Positions 13,501 to 25,513 of a stretch of 64,000 bases of DNA are shown in pieces. The notes under the pieces are model-generated. The model had not been told where the DNA came from. It did not search any database and worked only from the letters and a program-made list of their open reading frames with translations. The position numbers and the translations under genes are program-made. The stretch comes from Agrocybe praecox (Eukaryota; Basidiomycota; Agaricomycetes; Agaricales; Agrocybaceae). Positions within the stretch are counted from its first letter, which is position 1; every line of letters begins with the position of its first letter. Location: assembly GCA_964017145.1 (NCBI GenBank), contig OZ024840.1, positions 2,356,001 to 2,420,000 of the forward strand, given 5' to 3'.

Positions 13501-14756
13501 CAAAGGAGGATGCAAAGCCTCTGAGGGTCCAGCGTAAGGGGGAGGTTGACCCGAAGGTCCGGGAATGGCAGAAAGAAGAGTAGGCTCACGAGGAAGCTGT
13601 ACAGACGGTTTGGGGCGCTTTTTCGGTGCTCGTGGTGTGGCTGACCGGGGAATGAGGGGGACAGGAGGAGGAGAAGGAGGTATAGGTGTAGGCAACGGGT
13701 TATGAGAACTTTTACGAAGAAGTTTGGCCCTAGTACGATCTGGATCCCCAGGAGGAGGAGTTGATAAACTAGCTTTCCTATTTTTTTCCACTGAATCACG
13801 AACGTCGCTGATGTCCCAGTTTCGCAAAGATGACTTTTTTACGTTTTCCCTTCTATTACGATCACGTTCTCTGCGAACCTCAACCTCAATTCTCCATTCA
13901 ATGGCCTTTTTGACTTCCTCGAGAGCGTAAACGCGCACGCCATCTCTCCTACCAGCTATAGCAACAAGAACCCCTCGTTGTTCCATCACAACCACGCTCT
14001 TAAAACTCACGCGTCGGACCAAAGCATATGGCTGAGGGGCAGGTGGAGATACAAGTGGGAGAACATCGAGACCTTGGGCGTGACAGAGGAGAAGATAATG
14101 GGGAGCCAGGAAAGCTCCACTTGAGGGTGGAGTACTGAAATGGGAAGGATTCAATTCAGAGGTTAATGCTGACAGTGAAAGCCCAAGTTCGTATAGAGTA
14201 GGTGCCGGAAGCGATGGTGGGGGTGTACTTGGTCGTACAAGCATAGGTGAAGGAGAGCGCGAAACAGCCTCTGAATTTGATTGCGGGGGTTCGGTGGGGG
14301 ATACGTCCTCTCTGATAGGTTCTCGGGAAGGAGCTAAATGAGGATCCCGACGATGTATAAGGTTATTAAAAAAACCAGAAAGCCTATTAGATGACCGGGG
14401 CTGCAGATAATGAGAAGAGAGTATTATAATGACATAAGAAGACTTGCTACCTCCACTGATGAGCGATGCCTAGCTCTTCTTGCCTGACTGACTGAAGACT
14501 CCTCTTGGACTGTACTGCTCCTTGGCGGGGGTGCTACGGGAGGAGCATCGTCTGACGCGCCCGGGGAAGAAGGAGCGGTGGCGGGATGGAGAGGTTGGTC
14601 AGTGATATGCACGTTAGGCATACTGTGGACGCTGACAGCATCAGGGGGCTGGTCATCAGCAACGACCTTGCCGTCGTCCTTGTCGACGACCTGGAGATCT
14701 GTTGAGCTGGGATTCTGGTGTTCGACCATGGGAGTGTGGTCAGAGAAGGGGGTCAT
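10570..14756 (-). CDS. Large protein with split CNH domain and GYF domain
   Basis: Exons 14451-14756, 12314-14400, 11498-12261 and 10570-11441 join in frame to 1342 residues. After a disordered N-terminus (about 1-155) there is a CNH-like segment (LYELGLSLSALTSELNPSHF, YLLLCHAQGLDVLPL, VVVMEQRGVLVAIAGRRDGVR). About 500 Ser/Pro-rich residues follow, then a second CNH-like part (KLPGTKGALLVKAVE, SFLAILCGENGEKVELFAG, SRTFILPDSPRSLELQ, DDLVEVFLVFAQNVFGLEP). Near residue 1040 is WYYRDPKNVVHGPWK, LMQAWYKDGLLPPDLPVR, which has the GYF-domain aromatic pattern. GYF domains bind proline-rich peptides; CNH domains occur in Rho-GTPase regulators and Vps39-like proteins. No catalytic domain is visible. 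A scaffold or GTPase-regulatory role is inference. It is divergent from D2HGDH. Confidence 0.78.
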
Positions 14757-14874
14757 AACGGAAACATAGGGTATTGCTGGGAAAGGAGGCCTGGTGAGAG
14801 AGAAAGTCCTCGTAGCTTACGTAAAAATTGGCAGTGCCAGTGTGTTTGAAAAACGGCCATCTTTCTTATCCCCA

Positions 14875-16733
14875 ATGTCACTCAGTTCCCGCGTGTGGGC
14901 CCGTCGTGCTCTTTTGAAGAGGCCCGCCGCCGCCTTTTCAACAGCACATGGCCCTGCTCTATCCTCTCTCACAGAAGCCGACATTGCTCATTTCTCGAAA
15001 TTCCTAGCGCCCTCCTCAATTATCTCGTCCCTCTCTCCTACTCCTGCATCTCCAGATGACCTCCAGCCTTTTAATAACGACTGGATTGGCAGGTTCCATG
15101 GTCGTTCTACCACCGTGCTAAAGCCAAAGACAACCCAGGAAGTTAGTCAGGTGCTTAAATGGTGCAACGAGAGGCGTATAGGTGTCGTTCCTCAGGGTGG
15201 GAACACAGGTCTCGTTGGAGGAAGCGTCCCAGTGAACGACGAAGTTATCCTTTCTCTCGCCAATCTCAACAAAGTTCGCTCTTTTGACCCTGTCTCTGGC
15301 AAGTATATTCTCTGAATTTATTCGTCTTTGCTTAAACCCCTATTAGGTGTCCTGGTCGCCGATGCCGGTTGTATTTTACAATCTCTGACTGACTATGTCA
15401 CCCCGCACAATCACATTATGCCAATTGATCTTGGGGCCAAAGGCAGGTAAGTATGTCTATGGTTTTAATAATATCTGCTGTCATGTCATAATTTCTCTTT
15501 TTCCCATAGTTGCCAGATAGGCGGAAATGTTGCTACCAATGCAGGCGGTTTACGACTTTTGCGTTATGGATCACTACATGGTACTGTGCTTGGACTCGAG
15601 GTCGTCCTCCCAGATGGCACCATATTGGACCAGCTTACAACGTTGCGGAAGGACAATACTGGTACGTATGCGCGCCAATTCGCTGCTTCCTCCCCTGATG
15701 TGATCAATAGGCTACGACTTGAAACAGCTCTTTATTGGCGCTGAAGGGACACTCGGTGTCATTACCGCTGTCTCCATTTTGACTCCGCCCGCTCCCCAAG
15801 CATCAAACAATGTTATTTTGGCTTTACCTTCTTTCGACAATGTCCTACCGCTCTATCAGACAGTCAAGCGCCAGCTTTCCGAAATTCTTTCGGCCTTTGA
15901 ATTCATCGACCGTACCGCCTACAATCTCGCCGTAAAGCATGGTCAAGGAAGAGCATTGAGCGAAGAAGAAATTGATGGTGCCGAATGTTTCGTTCTGGTC
16001 GAAACTAGTGGTGGACGAAAGGAACACGATGAAGAGGTCAGAACGTCCTTTAATTCAATTACGACAGACTAATGTATTCCCCTTTCCAGAAATTGAACGA
16101 CCTGCTCGAATCGCTCTTAATGGCGGATAAGCCATTGATTAACACCGGTGTACTTTCCCAATCACCTGCACAGTTCTCCTCCCTTTGGGCACTACGCGAA
16201 GGCGTCACGGAAGCTATATCAAAGGAAGGTAAAGCGTACAAATATGATATTTCGGTTCCATTGTCGTCCTTCCAGCAAGTTGTTGATAATACTCGGGAGC
16301 ACCTGCGGTCACAGGGGCTGTTGCATGACAAGGCTGTCAAGTATGTTATCGGGTACGGTCACGTTGGAGATGGTCAGTTGCTTACGACACGAGTACGTGT
16401 GCGCGTTTACTAAAGTATTTATTAGGTAACTTGCATCTGAACGTTGTCGCCGACGCATTCCTGCCTGAGATCGAACAGGCGCTGGAACCATATATCTATG
16501 AGGTTGTTGGTGAGTTTTCAGTTCACTTTATAAAACTACTTCCCCAAGGAAGCTGAACATTACCTTTTAAAGCCTCCCACCGTGGTTCGGTATCTGCTGA
16601 ACATGGAATCGGTGCTATGAAAACTCACGCGCTGCCTTACTCTAAGAGCGCTGTTAGTATTGGTTTGATGAGGAAGATCAAAGATATATTTGATCCCAAT
16701 GGCATCATGAACCCAGGCAAAGTCTTGGAGTAG
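14875..16733 (+). CDS. D2HGDH: D-2-hydroxyglutarate dehydrogenase, mitochondrial
   Basis: FAD enzyme that oxidises D-2-hydroxyglutarate (some relatives D-lactate) to the keto acid in mitochondria. The start at 14875 gives an Arg/Ala/Ser-rich presequence ([20 protein letters not shown]). The FAD-binding domain has [72 protein letters not shown] and [19 protein letters not shown]. The C-terminal domain has [27 protein letters not shown] and ends [13 protein letters not shown]. The set fits D2HGDH/Dld2-Dld3 better than the Dld1 D-lactate dehydrogenases. About six short introns; intact. An upstream in-frame ATG at 14794 would hide the presequence, so I prefer 14875. Confidence 0.93.
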
Positions 16734-16972
16734 AAACACCATCGACTCTATCTATGTAACATCTATATATTGTTTTGGTTGACATGCAATTTGAGAAAAT
16801 ACCCTGAGCGTGCTTCTAAGTTCTCTTGGCCATCTTTAAGGTGTTGATCTTATCTTATCGCAGTTGCTTATACATGTAATGCTGGTAAATGGAATGTTGT
16901 ACCGCCTTTTGCACCTACACCGCCTTCACTCCATCATTAATTACGCTATACGCGATCTAAGACAGTTGTCAG

Positions 16973-18036
16973 ATGTCCACAGAGCAGCAAGAATCCTCAG
17001 TAGAACGGGTTGAGCTCGAGGAAGTCAGTAAGCCTGGTATAGTTGCTATTCACGCCGCATCTGTTATATTCATTCAGTAATCGTGTACCGAATCAGATCA
17101 GTCTGGAAACTGCCAACGAGCGGAAAGAGGATGGCAATCAATTCTTCCGTGCTGGACAGTGGAATGAGGCATTGGTAGCATACCAGGCTGCCCTCAATTG
17201 CGTACCAAAGCGTCCAGAGCCAAAAGGGAAGGAAAAGCTTTCAAATGATTCTACGACGGGAGATGTAGATGGCGAAGATGTTCCTGCACCCACCAAAAAA
17301 GAAGAGGGAGAAGAAACGGTGGACATTTCATCCCCTGCAGTAAGCGACAGCCAAAAGAAAATCTCCAATCTTCGTGCAATCTTGAACTCAAACATCGGGG
17401 CATGTCACGTCAAATTGGTATGTATGGCAAATGATGGTCGTGCCAATCTATGCGTCAGGTCTGCTTATACACGAACTCGATATTTGGTGCATTAGGGTGA
17501 CCACAAAGAAGCCGTGAAATTCTGCTCTGAAGGTAATTTCAGTATCATGAAGTGGAGATCTTGAACTCATATGTTGCTTCCTTTCAGCTATATTGGACGA
17601 CCCAGCATACATCAAAGCTCGCGAAAGACGTGCAGCGTGCAATGAAATTCTTGGTACATGGACAAGTTTAACCTCTGCACAAGAAGGCAATTAATTACAC
17701 TTATTCAGCGATAGAGCATTCACTAATTATTCGACTAATTGTCAGATTATAATGCCCTCCTCAAATTGCATACATCTCCAGCTCAGATAAACAATATACA
17801 GAAAAAGCTGCGACTACTGAAACCGAGGCTGGAATCGGCGCAGAAGAGGGAAACAGACGAAATGTTGGGCAAGCTGAAAGGCCTGGGGGACAGCATATTA
17901 GGTTCGTAGTCGCCTTTTCTTTGTTCTTGAAGAAGGAAGGTGCTGATACGCAACAGGGAATTTCGGATTGTCGACCAACAATTTCAAATTTGAACCTAAC
18001 GGCTCGGGAGGGTATTCGGTCAACTTTAGCAAGTAG
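16973..18036 (+). CDS. TTC1-like tetratricopeptide co-chaperone
   Basis: Starts MSTEQQESSVERVELEE. A first TPR helix pair follows (NERKEDGNQFFRAGQWNEAL, ALNCVP), then an acidic, lysine-rich insert, NLRAILNSNIGACHVKL, GDHKEAVKFCSEAI and DDPAYIKARERRAACNEI: three TPR units in all. The C-terminus (MLGKLKGLGDSILGNFGLST, NNFKFEPNGSGGYSVNF) matches the conserved tail of animal and fungal TTC1. TTC1 binds Hsp70/Hsp90 and Ras-type GTPases in animals; the same is inferred here. The first donor is probably GTCAGT, as in eL22 and polyubiquitin. The tail is 51 bp from the IMP1 stop on the other strand. Confidence 0.85.
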
Positions 18037-18087
18037 ACCAAGGGATGGGTATATGGGATATTAATATTCCTCAAGTGGGTTAAATAA

Positions 18088-18788
18088 TCACTCGATTTTT
18101 GTTGTTGGATTTCGGAAAATGGTTATAGCTCCTGGTGGCCAGATCTTTATTAAAATTAAAATTTCAGAGGTTTAATATCAAACATAGTGAAAATGAGATT
18201 GTAAGACAGACCCTCATTACGATACGGCCTATAACTAGGCCTTTGGGCATTGGACCATAGGTGCGAGAGTCCCGCGAGAACGAAGCGTTGTCCCCGCTGA
18301 CCCAAATGTGTCCCTTTGGCACTTTTATATGTTCTGTTGGAGGAGCATACTCCCCAGTTGGGTCAACGCATATGATGTCCCCAGGCATACCGATGACCCT
18401 CTTGCAGACGATTGTGTTGTCCGGATCGATTGGAGACTTTGCCACGATCAAGTCTCCCCGTTTGAGGCTGTCGGGGAAAAGCCGATAGGTGATGTTGTCT
18501 TCAATAACAATCTCTCCGTCGACAGCAAATGTAGGGAGCATGGAAGGCCCAGTCATCTATATGATTATGGTAATTGGTATTATTGGAAGCTTTATTGACG
18601 GCAACTACCTAACATGGGGATCTACTCACGAAACTTGGACGCCCGACATACCTAACGAAGAGGTGTGCAGCGCAAGCAAAATTTATTACCTGCATTTCGT
18701 CAGCTTTGACGTATCGAATGGATATGGTGTTACGTGCCTTTAAAGTTATAATTGCCGCTCTCTTTGTGAAATGCGGCATTTTATGCAT
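18088..18788 (-). CDS. IMP1: Mitochondrial inner membrane protease subunit 1
   Basis: Type I signal peptidase (S26) that trims proteins on the intermembrane-space side of the inner membrane. My model has exons 18738-18788, 18630-18689, 18212-18556 and 18088-18144, for 170 residues, close to the human protein. The membrane segment is VINFACAAHLFVRYVG. The catalytic Ser is in GPSMLPT and the general-base Lys in VCKRVIGMPGD; GHIWVSGDN and DSRTYGPMPKGLVIGRIVM follow. The last exon adds IWPPGA, matching the IWP found at this point in relatives. The first intron (18690-18737, 48 nt) has a GC-AG border and is a multiple of three, so reading through it also stays open. An in-frame ATG at 18902 would add an Arg/Ser-rich extension that looks like a targeting peptide; either start is possible. 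Confidence 0.85.
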
Positions 18789-19124
18789 TCTTGAAGAGAA
18801 ACTGGAAGTCCATGAGAAGGGTCTGTTACTTTGAGATGGGCGGATTTTTTGGAAGGAAGACGCTCGAGAAAGAAGCCAGGACCTACTAGTCCTCAGCCAC
18901 ATTCTTCTTCTTCCAGCGGCAGCCGGGATGGTCTATGCAAGATAGGCGTAATGTCGAGGCATATATGTAGTTTGGAATTGGGAACGGTCGACGCGAAATT
19001 CGAATGCATGGGAAATGATAAATTTAGACATGTGTTTTATTTATATTTATTTATCTAATGATCTTATCTGCTAAGTGTTAAGTGTCATGCTTGATCTTTT
19101 GAGGGACGCGCTCAGGAAATATCA
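18789..19124. promoter_or_regulatory. Divergent promoter region, IMP1 / ELP4
   Basis: This 336-bp stretch lies between the two divergent starts. It contains the in-frame upstream ATG of IMP1 at 18902 and an AT-rich tract (about 19035-19060) roughly 70-90 bp ahead of the ELP4 ATG. I see no other gene. Confidence 0.4.
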
Positions 19125-20475
19125 ATGTCTTCCTTCAAACGTAAACCATCTGGCAAACAGGCCCTTCATGTCCTCCCGGGAACCCGAATTTCCCCAGCGT
19201 CTAATTTAAGCCTGATAACGTCGACCGGGATATCGTCTCTCGATGATATCTTGGGTGGGGGTGTGCCATTGACTTGTTCTTTACTTTACGCCGCTCCAGA
19301 TATCCACTCTTCATATGGCGACCTTATCCAGAAGTACTTTGTTGCACAAGGGATTTTCAGCGGTCATCGCGTATGTATTATTGGTGAAGATGCGAAAAGC
19401 TTTGCCCATGATGCCATGTGGGTACCAAAATCACAGGGCGCGAAGAGCGGCGGCGGGGGCAAGGATTCTGACGATGAAGATAGTAAATCGACCGACGCGA
19501 GTCAGAAGGTGAAGATTGCGTGGAGATATGAAAAGATGAAGCAGTTCCAGACGACAGTTGGGAACACCAGCCCGTATGTTCTCATATGCCATTTCGATGT
19601 AGTTATAATGTTGAAATACCGGCCAGAGATGCGGAGTCTTTCTGTCCTGCGTTCGAACTGTCGAGTGCTGTGCCAGAGGAAGTGATCAAGGAGGCGACAG
19701 AGAACGACAGACTACATTACGTGGACGTTGGAGAGAAAAATGTGTCTACAGCTAGTATACTTGAGGAGGTCTCGAGATATTTGGAAGGAAGTAGCACGGT
19801 AGCGACCCGGATATGCATTACGAGGCTTGGAACAGCTGGATGGGGCGACCTTACGGCGCAGGTGGGTTATATAGGGCATGTGCAATAATAAAAATACTGA
19901 TTTTAAATAGGGCGTATTGTACTTCTTACATTCATTACGGAGTATTCTGCGCCGACATGGACATGGATGCGCTTCTATCAGCCTTGGAGCAGAAATTTCG
20001 ACAGATGGATGGGGAGGATCTGGGTGGATTGAAAAATTGGGATGGGCGACAGATGGAGCAGTGACTGTTTCAGCATTTACAGGTGGGTAACAACGGGAAA
20101 AGGCGCAGAGGGGTAACGCAATAATGACAGTTGATATTTCCAGGGAACCCGGGACTTCGCAGCATATTTCCGTCACATCATGGGCTGGTCTCGCTGCATA
20201 GACTGCCGTCAGCCTACACGCTAAGTCCACCCAGCGACAGATTTTCTACATTGCGTGGGCTTGGATCGAGCGGGGAAAATAATCTTGCATTCAAGTGTAC
20301 ACGAAAACGATTGGTATTCGAGACTTTGCACTTGGACGTCGAGGGTGGCACCGGTGAGAGACGAACGACGCCAGCAGCGACGACAACAACGACAACGACA
20401 ACGATTGAAGTTGAGAAAAAGAAAGTAAAAAGTAAAAAGAAAGTGGTGTTTTCTAGTGATCCATACGATTTTTAA
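19125..20475 (+). CDS. ELP4: Elongator complex subunit 4 (PAXNEB)
   Basis: RecA-fold subunit of the Elp4-5-6 ring of Elongator, which is needed for wobble-uridine modification of tRNA. Start MSSFKRKPSGKQ, then PGTRISPASNLSLITSTGIS, SLDDILGGGVPLTCSLLY, DLIQKYFVAQGIFSGHRVC, an acidic/Gly insert, and KIAWRYEKMKQFQTTVG. Later exons give SILEEVSRYLEGSSTVATRI, AGWGDLTAQGVLYFLHSLRS, RLVFETLHLDVEGG and a Thr-rich, Lys-rich tail ending KKKVVFSSDPYDF. The Thr run comes from an ACAACG-type simple repeat near 20380-20405. The Elp4 layout, including the FETLHLDVEGG strand near the end, is complete. Confidence 0.92.
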
Positions 20476-20495
20476 AAGTAGATAGAAACGATCAA

Positions 20496-23400
20496 ATGGA
20501 CAGATTGTTGTCTGCTGTTTATTCGCATCCTCTCTCCATGAACGACCATGAAATGAATTCTAGGGCGGACCTTCCTTCGTCCTTTGCTCGTCCCATGGAT
20601 CCTTCGCACTATCCTGATCCATATCCCTTCCGTACTCCCCACATACACTCTGTCCCTCCCCTTTCTTCCTCCTCCTCTGCATCCACACGCTCGTCAGCAT
20701 ACACAAGCTCAGGTAGTGCCCTAGCATATCCAGACTATTCCAACGTCCATGTAGCTTCCGGAGACGACGATCCAATACGTGAAACTCTCGCTCAGATGCT
20801 CGCAAATGATCCCGCTCAGTCTTCCTCAGCCCGTGGTCCTATTCTTCGAAGTCCAGATCGCACCAGGTGGTCAGAATCGCAATCTACCGGTCTTCGCTCT
20901 CGCTCTTCGTCCCTTGGAAATGGCCTCTCTTCAAACCATCCAAGCGACTTTTCTCCCCCGCCTCTATCCCAAAAACCAAGTTATGAGATGACCTGGCAAA
21001 CCGTGGAAGAAAAGGACGAGATCGCCATGTCAGAAGAGGAGACAGACGATGAACCGGGTCTTGACTCGTCTCTTGAGGTCGACTCGGAGGATAAATTCGA
21101 GGAGAGAACTTCTGCTGCAGTCATTGCAGACGAAGGGCGTGGATTGATAGTTCACGGTGACAATGTCCCCATCGTTCAGCTCCACGTTCAGCCAGGTGTG
21201 CAATGGCCACTTTTACCACTTTTTCATTTTTTAAAATTTCGTCATTCATAGGCACTACCCATCTTCTAATAGGCTCTTCATCTACTCCCAATGCCGTTCC
21301 CTCATTTCTTACCACCGTTTTACCTCAAATTTCTCGCAGTCTTCTAGCCTTGGATATCTCTGCCAATTTCCTTGGTGCTCTGCCCCCTGTTCTCGCTGTT
21401 TGCGAATGTCTTGAAGAACTTAATATCGCCTCTAATCCTCTGAGAGTCCTCCCCGTTTTTCTTGCTGACTTGCTCAACCTTCGTGTGCTGATCGCCGACT
21501 CTACTGGTATCAGCACTTTACCCGACGCCCTTGTCGATCTAGACAAACTTCACACCATCAGCATTCGGCGAAATAAGCTCCACGCTCTTCCCAGCTGGCT
21601 CTGTCTCCTTCCCGCATTGCAAACTCTTTGCGTCGACGGCAATCCCTTCCAAGGTCCGTGGAAAGCCCTCGTTGATCCTTTACTGGCCAAAGTCCCCACC
21701 ACCCCCGTATATCCCCCCTCAACACCTATGCTTCCCCTATCCGCGGGTGTACAGAGCTCGAACGCTGATACCGAGACCGACGGAACAACGGACGGCGACG
21801 ACTTTTCAGACCACGAAAATTCAAGTCCTCGGCAAAGTGGTTTGTATGCTCGCCACCCCGAAGAAGAAGACCAGACGATCACACCGGAGAGGGCGCCGTT
21901 CCTCTCACGATCGACGACATCGCCACTGCCCATGGCTAATAATGCGCCACCCTCTAACCACGCCAAACCGCTTACGAGAACTCGTACTACACCCAATCGT
22001 GCATACTTTGATCAAACTCGTGGACAGGCGAATCAAAATCAACCTTCAGATCCTCAAGGGGCACCTGTGATGCCATCGTCTAAAATTGTGGACGGAGGAG
22101 AACGTGAAGTGCGGAAGATGAAGAGTGCCGGCGACCTTCGGCGAGGTAGGTCAGCAACTAATGTCGCTGAAGAAAGTGAAATGCCCAGACCACCCATGAT
22201 AAAGTACACTACATCCCTCTCAAGTTCAAACCTATTGCAAATGGGAACAAATGGCACTATAAACGGACATGGGGAACCGAGCAATCTTGCCGAGCAATTT
22301 AACAAGAGATTTGCTAGTGTCGGACAAAATTCACCTTATGGGTCGCTTTCACGACCTCCTCCGAATGCAGCAAGGCCAGCGCTGAGACAATCATTGTGGA
22401 ATTCTTCACCAGACTCATCTAATTCTTCGCCTGTTGCACCGTCATTAGCTGCACCCTCCATATCGACCGATGACAGTTCATCCACTCATTCTGGAAGCCC
22501 TATAGTACAACATCCAACTTACGCCGAATATAATGATCTCAAAGCAAGCCGACAAACGCGCCCAACTAGAGAAAAAAGTAGTCGGTGGGGCTTTTTAAAG
22601 AAGATGTCGATGGGAAAGATGAAGCCAGACCCACCGTCATCAGCGAGCTCTCCTTCTAGTTCGCCAAACCCACCAAGAATTCGCAGACCACAGACATCTA
22701 GTGGATCCACTACCTCAGGCTCCATTTCTAGGGGTACGTTTGACCGAATGAGCAAATCACCTCAAATAGACGTTCGTCTCTCCACGACCAACATTTTGGA
22801 TGCATTGTCGATTAGCGCGCCTTCATCACCTCCGCCTTCCAATCCACCTAAATTACCATCGATTGAGACGACTGGAGGTTCTTCACTGTTGGTTCCTTCA
22901 AATAACCTTTTAGTGCCTGGTAGTAATCCAAGAGCGACCAAACGAAGGAGTTTTCTACCTGTAGACGCACCTGGCACAATGTCGCTCAGCATTCCCGAGA
23001 ATTCCACATTTGTGTCAGGCCTCGTCATTTCGCATGACGGCGAAGACACTACGTCAACGTCCAAACCGGACTCACGGCTTGCTACTCCCAGTCCGGTACT
23101 CGATCATGAGCAGTATATTCGACGGGAACAAGATCGCGCACGCGATGCATATATGCGTGCTCTTCGATCTGTCATGGCCTATCTAAAGGACATGAACGAC
23201 CTTGGAACAGTACAACAGATGTCGAATCCTTTGAGTATGTACGGCCAGCCGGCGCAAGAGGACCAAGGTCATACACGGCCCAGGCGGCCCACCGTGGTGG
23301 AATCGCAACGGGAAGTATCGATGGCTTCCAATTCCTCAGCGCCAATGTCTTTGTCGGATAGCAATGGTCATCTGCGCTCTTCAGATTCTATCGCAGGTAT

Positions 23401-25179
23401 ACGGAGCGGGACATCGAGTCAAACCTTGAGTATGGCGTCCACGACAGATAGTAATGGTTCTATGGAGGAGCGCAGGTTTAAAGATGACAAAGGGAAGCGA
23501 GCAATGGTTATTAAGGAAATTGTCTTGTTAGTGGGATCTGTTTTAGCCCGCGCTTTGCTGAGAGTACTGATTGTTATCATATACAGGACTGAACGGACGT
23601 ATGTCAAAGGTTTGCAAGAGCTTGTTGATATCTACATCAAGCCTGCTTCAACGCAGGTCAACCTGCTCAGTGGCGTTGGATCTAGTAAAGACACACTCGT
23701 ACCCGCATCTGAACGCAGAGTTGTTTTTGGCGGTATCGATGCTTTGTTTTCTTTCCACAACGATAGCTTTCTTCCCGCCCTGGAGGGCGCTGCTGCGCCT
23801 CTCATGAAGTCAACTCCAAACCAAGATATCGATCCAGATGGCCAGCTTTCCCTAAACGTTGCTAAAGCAGTTGGGAGCATTTTTGTCAAGCACGCGGCCT
23901 TTATGAGAATGTATTCGAGCTATATCAAGTACGTCCGGATACCCATCCTACATTCTTAATTATCGTTAGCACCAGGTCATAAAGATACTAATGTCACGTT
24001 AATGCAGTAACTTCGACAGCTCCGTGCAACGAGTCAAGTATTGGACATCGGACAAAAATTCCCCGGCCCCAGGCAATCCTTCCGGTTCGGCTCTTTCCCC
24101 TTCTTCGAGTACCGCGCAGCTTGTGGGATTGGGTCTCAGCATGACCGTTACCAGTAACATTATTGCTCTTGCGGACACATCCGCCGCTGCAACCGGTATT
24201 CCCAATCTCACTACAAGCCAACGTAGGAGAATAAAGCAGTACCTCAAACGATGTCGCTTGAATCCGCGACACACACAGCTCAACTTGGAAGGATATCTCT
24301 TGTTACCTGTTCAGAGAGTACCACGGTATAAACTTCTTGTACGTTTTTCCATTCGTGTTATATTTATTGTCAGTGATATTCATCATCGCCGGGATATAAT
24401 TTAGCTGGAAGAATTACTCCGCAGTACCCCACCTACATATGAATACATGGATGACCCATTAGATCGTGCTTTGGCCGAGATTGCGCTCCTGGCGAATAAC
24501 ATGAACGAAGGCAAGCGTGAATCGGAGTCGCGGCGAAAACTTGTACAGTGGCAAACCAGAATACGAGGCAAATTCCCGAGTCCACTTGTGCAACCCCATC
24601 GGTATATCTGTCTTCTTTTTCTTAATGGTTACCCAGATTTTCTGATTTTAATTCTAAAATCCAGGCGACTTATCATGGACGGCAACTTGCTATTAACGCG
24701 GGTTGTACGCAAAGCAGTGGTCTCGTTCGAGGCTATCAATGCACAGGGTGATGCTTCAACAGTCCAGGTAGACTGTTTGGCTCCTGAGCTAACTCCACGC
24801 CCTCTGATCGGCATTCTGTGTAATGATTTATTGGTATTATGTCGTGACCCCTCAGAGGGCCAAGACCCACTATCCCCCGTTGATCTTTGGGCTGTTTTAC
24901 GAATGCAGACTCTGCCACAACCTGCTAGTATCGTCCATGGAAATTGTGTGTATAGGTCTCTTGTCTCGCGCACATGTTCTCAATTCAATATTGTTATACA
25001 GCCCTTCGACTGGTTGACAACAAAGCGATACTTTACTTCGACGCTCCATCCCCCTCCGACGCTTTAAATTGGTACAGAGGTATGTTAACAATTTGGCTTC
25101 CAAGTAACACCTGTTGATTTGATTTGATTTGATTTTTACCTCAGCGATTAATCTTCATATACCCGCCTCCAAAACATAA
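20496..25179 (+). CDS. Leucine-rich repeat RhoGEF (DH domain)
   Basis: Predicted guanine nucleotide exchange factor for a Rho-family GTPase. After a Ser/Pro-rich acidic N-terminus come about five LRRs (ALDISANFLGALPPVLA, LEELNIASNPLRVLPVFLAD, LRVLIADSTGISTLPDALVD, LHTISIRRNKLHALPSWL, LQTLCVDGNPF), then about 600 disordered residues (21700-23100). A Dbl-homology domain follows (TERTYVKGLQELVDIYIKP, HNDSFLPALEGA, FVKHAAFMRMYSSYI, then LNLEGYLLLPVQRVPRYKLL with LEELLRSTPP). A PH-like C-terminal part has RRLIMDGNLLLTRVV, LIGILCNDLLVLCRDP and YFDAPSPSDALNWYR. The last exon gives AINLHIPASKT and TAA at 25177. The chosen ATG is only 20 bp past the ELP4 stop; ATGs at 20538 and 20595 are alternatives. 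Confidence 0.87.
25114..25133 (+). repeat. (TTGAT)4 microsatellite
   Basis: Four perfect tandem TTGAT units lie inside the last intron of the LRR-RhoGEF gene. It is a short simple repeat of no obvious function. Confidence 0.9.
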
Positions 25180-25513
25180 ATTTTTGCTCTGAGAAGGATA
25201 CGGTTTTTTTATTCAAGTTATTTGTGTATCTCCTTCTCGATTACACTGTATTTGTTCTCTGCAACCATCATTTACATCATTGTCATTTGCACGGTAATTT
25301 CTGAACTCCTTAGATGCATACGACGATCCTTTGATCATTATAGAATATAGATACGCAACGACAACGAAAGTCATACTTATAAATAAGGAAAGTATAGTAG
25401 AGGGTGATCACAAGTTTAAAAACGATAGTTCAACTCAATAATTCAACGTCCAATGAACCCCATTATGTTACATCTGGAGTTAAAGCTTAGTGCACTGTTT
25501 CGCAGTAGATGCG
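25180..25513. other. Convergent 3' region, no gene seen
   Basis: These 334 bp between the stops of the RhoGEF gene (plus) and the permease gene (minus) are AT-rich, with T runs. I see no supported gene and take them as 3' untranslated and terminator sequence. Confidence 0.5.

Noticed and set aside
18164..18211. IMP1 ending with the unspliced tail RVCLTISFSLCLILNL
   Set aside because: A GT-AG intron at 18145-18211 joins instead to IWPPGA, which fits relatives.
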